From an uncultured Lachnospiraceae bacterium (GTDB lineage Bacteria; Bacillota; Clostridia; Lachnospirales; Lachnospiraceae): a DNA stretch of 10,204 nt. Position 1 is the first letter of the stretch. Each line of letters opens with the position of its first letter. Of the stretch, positions 6,734 to 10,204 are shown in pieces. The notes under the pieces are model-generated. The model saw only the letters and a list, made by a program, of their open reading frames with translations, was not told the DNA's origin and made no database searches. The stretch lies in the NCBI GenBank assembly GCA_910586005.1, contig CAJUHG010000087.1, positions 1 to 10,204 of the forward strand, in the 5' to 3' direction. The translations under genes were made by a program, and so were the position numbers.

Positions 6734-6750
6734 CTATTTTTTTTTATAAA
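6721..6750 (+). promoter_or_regulatory. Probable activator-dependent promoter of the ABC operon
   Basis: TATAAA at 6745-6750 is a good -10 element. The base positions for -35 hold ATGACA (6721-6726, 18-base gap) or TGACAT (6722-6727, 17-base gap), poor matches to TTGACA that are also part of the operator repeats. A start near 6757 would leave about 32 bases of leader and exclude translation from the upstream ATG at 6762 for practical purposes. Confidence 0.55.
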
Positions 6751-6776
6751 TTGTTGTTAGAATGAAAAATAAAAAA

Positions 6777-6782
6777 GAGGAG
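6777..6782 (+). promoter_or_regulatory. Ribosome binding site fixing the ATPase start
   Basis: gaggag lies six bases before the ATG at 6789. The in-frame ATG at 6762 has only T-rich sequence before it, so 6789 is the supported start. Confidence 0.8.
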
Positions 6783-6788
6783 ATTGTT

Positions 6789-7751
6789 ATGGTGGAGAAA
6801 GTAATAGAGATAGAAAATCTTGTAAAGCGGTATAAGGAGCTAATAGCACTTGACCATTTAAATTTAATTGTGGAGAAAGGAGAAATTTTTGGATTATTAG
6901 GTCCTAATGGTTCTGGGAAAACAACTGCCATTAACTGTATTTTAGCATTGCTGTATTTTGATAAAGGCAGTGTAAAGGTGTTTGGGGAAGAAATACAACC
7001 AAACAGTTATGAAATTAAAAAACAGATTGGTGTGGTATTGCAAAATGTGGCAGTGTTTGAAGAATTGACAGTGCAAGAAAATATTGATTATTTTTGTGGT
7101 CTTTATATTCAAGATAAAAAAATAAGAAAACAGTATGTAGAGGAAGCAATTGTATTTTCGGGGTTAGAAGATTTTAGAAAATTTTATCCTAAAAAACTTT
7201 CAGGTGGATTGCTGCGTAGATTAAATATTGCTTGTGGAATTGCTCATAAACCAAAACTTATTATTTTAGATGAACCAACAGTGGCAGTAGATCCTCAAAG
7301 TAGAAACCGAATATTGGAAGGAATCAAGGAATTAAACCAAAAAGGAGCAACTGTAATTTATACCTCTCATTATATGGAAGAAGTGGAACAAATCTGTAGC
7401 CAGATTGCTATCTTGGACAAAGGAAGATGTATTGCTTCTGGAACAAAAGAAGAATTAAAATCAATGATTAAAATGGGAGAAAAAATTTATATAGAAGTTA
7501 AAGATATACAGCCTTTTCAATTAGAAGAAATCAAAGAATTGCATCATGTCTATCAAGTGAACAATGAAGAAGGAAAATTAGAGATAAAATGTAGTGGTGG
7601 AAAACATAATCTGGTGCATATTTTAGATTATTTTAAAAAACAGGAAATTAATTTTGGGCAAGTATATTCAGAACTGCCTACTTTAAATGATGTATTTTTA
7701 GAGATTACTGGAAAAGAGTTAAGAGATTCTAATACAAAGACACAGTTTTAG
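6789..7751 (+). CDS. ABC-2-type exporter ATP-binding protein (LnrL-like)
   Basis: This 320-residue cytoplasmic ATPase powers the two permeases encoded downstream. It shows Walker A GPNGSGKTT (38-46), Q-loop Gln85, the signature LSGGLLRR (137-144, with Leu in place of the usual Gln), Walker B LIILDEP (157-163, catalytic Glu162), the D-loop form VAVDPQ and the switch His194 in YTSHYMEE. Residues about 225-320 form the C-terminal extension common in drug and bacteriocin exporters. The TVAVDPQSR and YTSHYMEEVE segments resemble the ATPases of LnrLMN-type transporters (linearmycin resistance in Bacillus subtilis), though other ABC-2 exporters share them. It is the first gene of a rightward three-gene operon, divergent from a two-component system that probably controls it. 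The next gene starts 58 bp on with its own ribosome site. Confidence 0.93.
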   Translation: MVEKVIEIENLVKRYKELIALDHLNLIVEKGEIFGLLGPNGSGKTTAINCILALLYFDKGSVKVFGEEIQPNSYEIKKQIGVVLQNVAVFEELTVQENIDYFCGLYIQDKKIRKQYVEEAIVFSGLEDFRKFYPKKLSGGLLRRLNIACGIAHKPKLIILDEPTVAVDPQSRNRILEGIKELNQKGATVIYTSHYMEEVEQICSQIAILDKGRCIASGTKEELKSMIKMGEKIYIEVKDIQPFQLEEIKELHHVYQVNNEEGKLEIKCSGGKHNLVHILDYFKKQEINFGQVYSELPTLNDVFLEITGKELRDSNTKTQF

Positions 7752-7809
7752 GTAATTTAGTAATTTTGTGATTGTCTAAAGGTATATTTTATATCAAAGG
7801 AGACCAAAT

Positions 7810-8952
7810 ATGTTTTTTAGATTATATAAATATAGTTTGATTCAATCTAAGAATCAAAAACTAATGATTTTTTGGAATTTAATATTCCCTATTATATTGG
7901 GAACTTTATTCCAAGTGAGCTTTGGAAATTTTATTGATAAAACAGTAGTGTTTCATCAAATACCAGTGGCTTATGTAATGGAAGAAGGAGCAGATACATC
8001 CTTTACTGAATTGTTAAAAAGGCTAGAAGAAGATAGTGAACTAATAAAAGTGCAAACAGTGGAGGAAAAAGAAGCAAAAAAACTTTTGAAAGAAGGAAAA
8101 GTAGAAGGCATTTTTGTAAATAGAGAAGCAAAATTATCAGAGATTTCTCTTATTGTAATAGAGAGTGATATGAATCAAAATATTTTACGTAGTATTTTGG
8201 AGCAGTATAAACATACTTATACAACATTTGCTACTATTGCTATAGAAAATCCAGCAGGAATGCAAGCAGCTATAGATTTTTTAGAAGAAGAGTGCCAATA
8301 CTTGAAAGAGAGCAGTATCACAGATACAAAGCAAAATATAACATTAGATTATTTTTATTCATTAATAGCTATGAATTGTTTGATGGGAGCGACTACAGGG
8401 CTTATCAGTGCAGTTAATTTTAAAGCAAATTTATCTACTTTGGCAGCCAGACAATTGGTGGCAGGTACGAATCGTTTTAGAATACTTTTACCAGATTTAT
8501 CAGCAAAGATTACCATCCAATTTTGTTATATTATTTTTTCCACTTGTTATTTGATGTTTGTGATGAAAGTTCCTTTGGGAGAAAAATGGGGATTGATTTT
8601 ATTGACTATATTTATAGCCACTATTTTAGGTATTTTCTTAGGATTTTTTATTGGGGTTGTAGGAAAGATGCGGGAAAGTATAAAGGAGGCGATTTGTGTT
8701 TCAGTTATGATGACATCCAGCTTTTTTAGTGGACTAATGATAGCGGGGATACGTCGTATTGTGGAAGTATATGCACCACTATTTAATTTTATCAATCCAG
8801 CTTCTGTAATTGTAAAGGCCTTATACAGTTTAAATATTTATGATACATATGGGAGATATCTTCAGTGTATAGGAATTCTTTTCATTCTCATTATACTTTT
8901 AGGAATAGGATCTTTTACAATGATAAGGAGGGAGCGGTATGCAAGTATTTAA
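7810..8952 (+). CDS. ABC-2-type transporter permease, first subunit (LnrM-like)
   Basis: The 380-residue membrane protein starts at an ATG seven bases after aaaggag. It has the ABC-2 topology: one membrane segment near the N-terminus (18-38), a large extracytoplasmic domain (about 40-178) and five further segments (181-203, 234-254, 260-283, 293-314, 351-372). The motif FINPASVIVKALY (327-339) between the fifth and sixth segments is typical of ABC-2 exporters. It should pair with the next gene product to form the membrane channel driven by the ATPase. Its last 14 bases overlap the next gene. The YFYSLIAMN start of the second segment and the build fit the LnrM/LnrN type; the substrate is unknown. 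Confidence 0.88.
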   Translation: MFFRLYKYSLIQSKNQKLMIFWNLIFPIILGTLFQVSFGNFIDKTVVFHQIPVAYVMEEGADTSFTELLKRLEEDSELIKVQTVEEKEAKKLLKEGKVEGIFVNREAKLSEISLIVIESDMNQNILRSILEQYKHTYTTFATIAIENPAGMQAAIDFLEEECQYLKESSITDTKQNITLDYFYSLIAMNCLMGATTGLISAVNFKANLSTLAARQLVAGTNRFRILLPDLSAKITIQFCYIIFSTCYLMFVMKVPLGEKWGLILLTIFIATILGIFLGFFIGVVGKMRESIKEAICVSVMMTSSFFSGLMIAGIRRIVEVYAPLFNFINPASVIVKALYSLNIYDTYGRYLQCIGILFILIILLGIGSFTMIRRERYASI

Positions 8953-10090
8953 AGTGTTTTTTAAAATATTATCTAAAAATAAAACAGCATTGATTATGTA
9001 TACAGTGATTTATCTGGTAATCACAATGGTTATCAGCTATTCTATACAAGAAAAAGGAGAAATGGCATTTTCTAGAATTTCTTTGGATATTGGAGTAGAA
9101 AATCAAGATTTGGGAAAAATGGGAGATGCTTTAGTGGAATATCTGGGTACATATCATCATTTACAGGACATACCAAAAGGAAAAGAAGCCTTGCAGGATG
9201 CCATATACTATCAGGAGATAGATTATGTGCTGATAATTCCAAAAGATTTTACAGAAAGATTTACAAATGGAGAAAGGAAAGGGCTGTTAGAGGGAAGAAT
9301 TGTACCAGGAAGCAACACAGCTTCTTTGTTAGATCAGGAAATAGAAAGTTTTCTAAAAACTGCTGCGATGTATCTTGTGGCAGGTTGTGATTTAGAGAAA
9401 GCAATCCATCTGACTCAAAAAGATATAGAACAGGAAGTAACTATAACTTTTTTAGAAGAAACGAATGAACAATACTTGCCAAATATATTTTATTTTTTTC
9501 AGTATATTCCCTATGTCTTTTTGATTATGATGATTTTGGGAGTAGGGTCCGTTATGAAAACCTTTAAAAATAAAGATTTAGATGCAAGGAATAAGTGTTC
9601 TGCTATGCCCTTTTTAAAGCAGAATATGCAAATTTTTTTTGGGTGCATGGTTTATATGATACTTGTATATCTTATGTTTATGACTATGGCATATTTTAAT
9701 GGAAGAGATTATATGTTTACCATACAAGGTGCTTTAAGCGCAATAAATGTATTAGTATTTAGTATTTGTGCATTAAGCATCGCCTGGTTTGCAGTACAGT
9801 TTGTGCGAAATGCGGCAGAACTTACTATTATGAGTAATATTTTTGGATTGGGATTTAGTTTTCTGGGTGGTGTGTTTGTATCTTTGGATCTTATGAGTGA
9901 AACTTCGATACGAGTGGCAAAATTTATCCCTAGTTATTGGTATGTAATTGCTAACCATAATATCCAAAAAGTAACAAGTTTTGCAGATGCCACTAATATT
10001 TATGAATCCTTCTTAATAGTTTTAATGTTTGCCTTGGCATTTTTTACAGCAGGACTTTTGGTCAGAAGATTGAAAATGAGAAGTTTGTAA
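8939..10090 (+). CDS. ABC-2-type transporter permease, second subunit (LnrN-like)
   Basis: The 383-residue protein begins inside the end of the previous gene, behind a strong ribosome site aaggaggg (8925-8932), so translation of the two is coupled. Topology repeats that of its partner: a segment at 16-36, a large outer domain (about 37-180), then segments at about 184-206, 231-252, 265-288, 298-318 and 356-376. FIPSYWYVIAN (329-339) is the ABC-2 signature between the last two segments. Overall sequence is clearly different from the first permease, which points to a heterodimeric channel and not a fresh duplication. It is the last gene of the operon. Confidence 0.88.
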   Translation: MQVFKVFFKILSKNKTALIMYTVIYLVITMVISYSIQEKGEMAFSRISLDIGVENQDLGKMGDALVEYLGTYHHLQDIPKGKEALQDAIYYQEIDYVLIIPKDFTERFTNGERKGLLEGRIVPGSNTASLLDQEIESFLKTAAMYLVAGCDLEKAIHLTQKDIEQEVTITFLEETNEQYLPNIFYFFQYIPYVFLIMMILGVGSVMKTFKNKDLDARNKCSAMPFLKQNMQIFFGCMVYMILVYLMFMTMAYFNGRDYMFTIQGALSAINVLVFSICALSIAWFAVQFVRNAAELTIMSNIFGLGFSFLGGVFVSLDLMSETSIRVAKFIPSYWYVIANHNIQKVTSFADATNIYESFLIVLMFALAFFTAGLLVRRLKMRSL

Positions 10091-10098
10091 AATATAAT

Positions 10099-10138
10099 TA
10101 CTCCCTACACATATATGTTTTGTATATGTTAGGGAGTA
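10099..10138 (+). terminator. Terminator of the ABC operon
   Basis: Eight bases after the stop, tactcccta and acatata (10099-10115, one bulged C at 10108) pair with tatatgttagggagta (10123-10138) around the loop tgttttg. T-rich tatttgttctctt follows. On the opposite strand the hairpin is followed by attatatttt, so it could act both ways. Confidence 0.8.
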
Positions 10139-10144
10139 TATTTG

Positions 10145-10204
10145 TTCTCTTATAGGAAAGACCTTGTCAGGCTAAAGCGTGAAAGTATATTTCTTATAAG
10201 AGAA
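10145..10204. repeat. 15-bp inverted repeat reaching the window edge
   Basis: ttctcttataggaaa (10145-10159) pairs with tttcttataagagaa (10190-10204) with one G-U or mismatch position, enclosing 30 bases that include the small hairpin gaccttgtc. The repeat may continue past the edge. It could be a second terminator, the end of a small mobile element or the start of a structured RNA. Confidence 0.5.

Noticed and set aside
6762..6788. Nine-residue extension of the ATPase from the ATG at 6762
   Set aside because: It has no ribosome site, and it contains the gaggag that serves the ATG at 6789.
1..10204. CRISPR array, tRNA or rRNA genes, intact insertion sequence
   Set aside because: No regularly spaced repeats, cloverleaf sequences or intact transposase reading frames were seen on either strand.

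Overview
The window looks like chromosomal DNA of a low-GC, AT-rich Clostridia member, most likely a gut Lachnospiraceae. This rests on the A/T-rich codon use, purine-rich Shine-Dalgarno sites, and a secreted beta-helix protein ending in FIVAR, Ig-like and fibronectin-like modules, a build common in that family. The genus cannot be fixed from the sequence alone.

Left part (1-3700). The 3' end of a large secreted polysaccharide-active protein enters from the left edge: the end of a beta-helix, four FIVAR-type repeats, one carbohydrate-binding-like domain, an Ig-like domain and a lysine-rich FN3-like tail. A structured spacer follows, then a SurA/PrsA-like lipoprotein whose parvulin-like region has lost family landmarks. 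Two hairpins follow that gene.

Middle part (3700-4834). This is a decayed zone. A maltose/galactoside O-acetyltransferase on the minus strand lacks its first ~50 codons, and its homology runs upstream of the only ATG to an in-frame stop. Next to it on the plus strand lies the DNA-binding half of an AraC-type regulator broken by two frameshifts. The two face away from each other and both lost exactly their 5' ends, as if one deletion removed a shared divergent promoter with both N-termini. To the right is an unexplained island of higher GC (4651-4770) with a 39-codon open stretch on the minus strand and an 8-bp inverted repeat.

Right part (4835-10204). This is an intact regulated export module. 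A NarL/LuxR-type two-component pair (membrane-embedded kinase, then response regulator) reads leftward. A three-gene ABC-2 transporter operon (ATPase plus two different permeases) reads rightward. The shared 164-bp divergent promoter region holds a palindrome with three ATGACA elements, placed over the -35 position of the transporter promoter, which suggests activation by the response regulator. The gene content matches the type represented by LnrJK-LnrLMN of Bacillus subtilis (defence against membrane-active amphipathic compounds); the actual substrate is not visible here. The operon ends at a hairpin terminator, and a further long inverted repeat reaches the right edge.

No wholly new system is evident. 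The points most worth checking are the divergent operator, the collapsed acetyltransferase/AraC pair, the competing RNA pairings before the lipoprotein gene, and the GC island.
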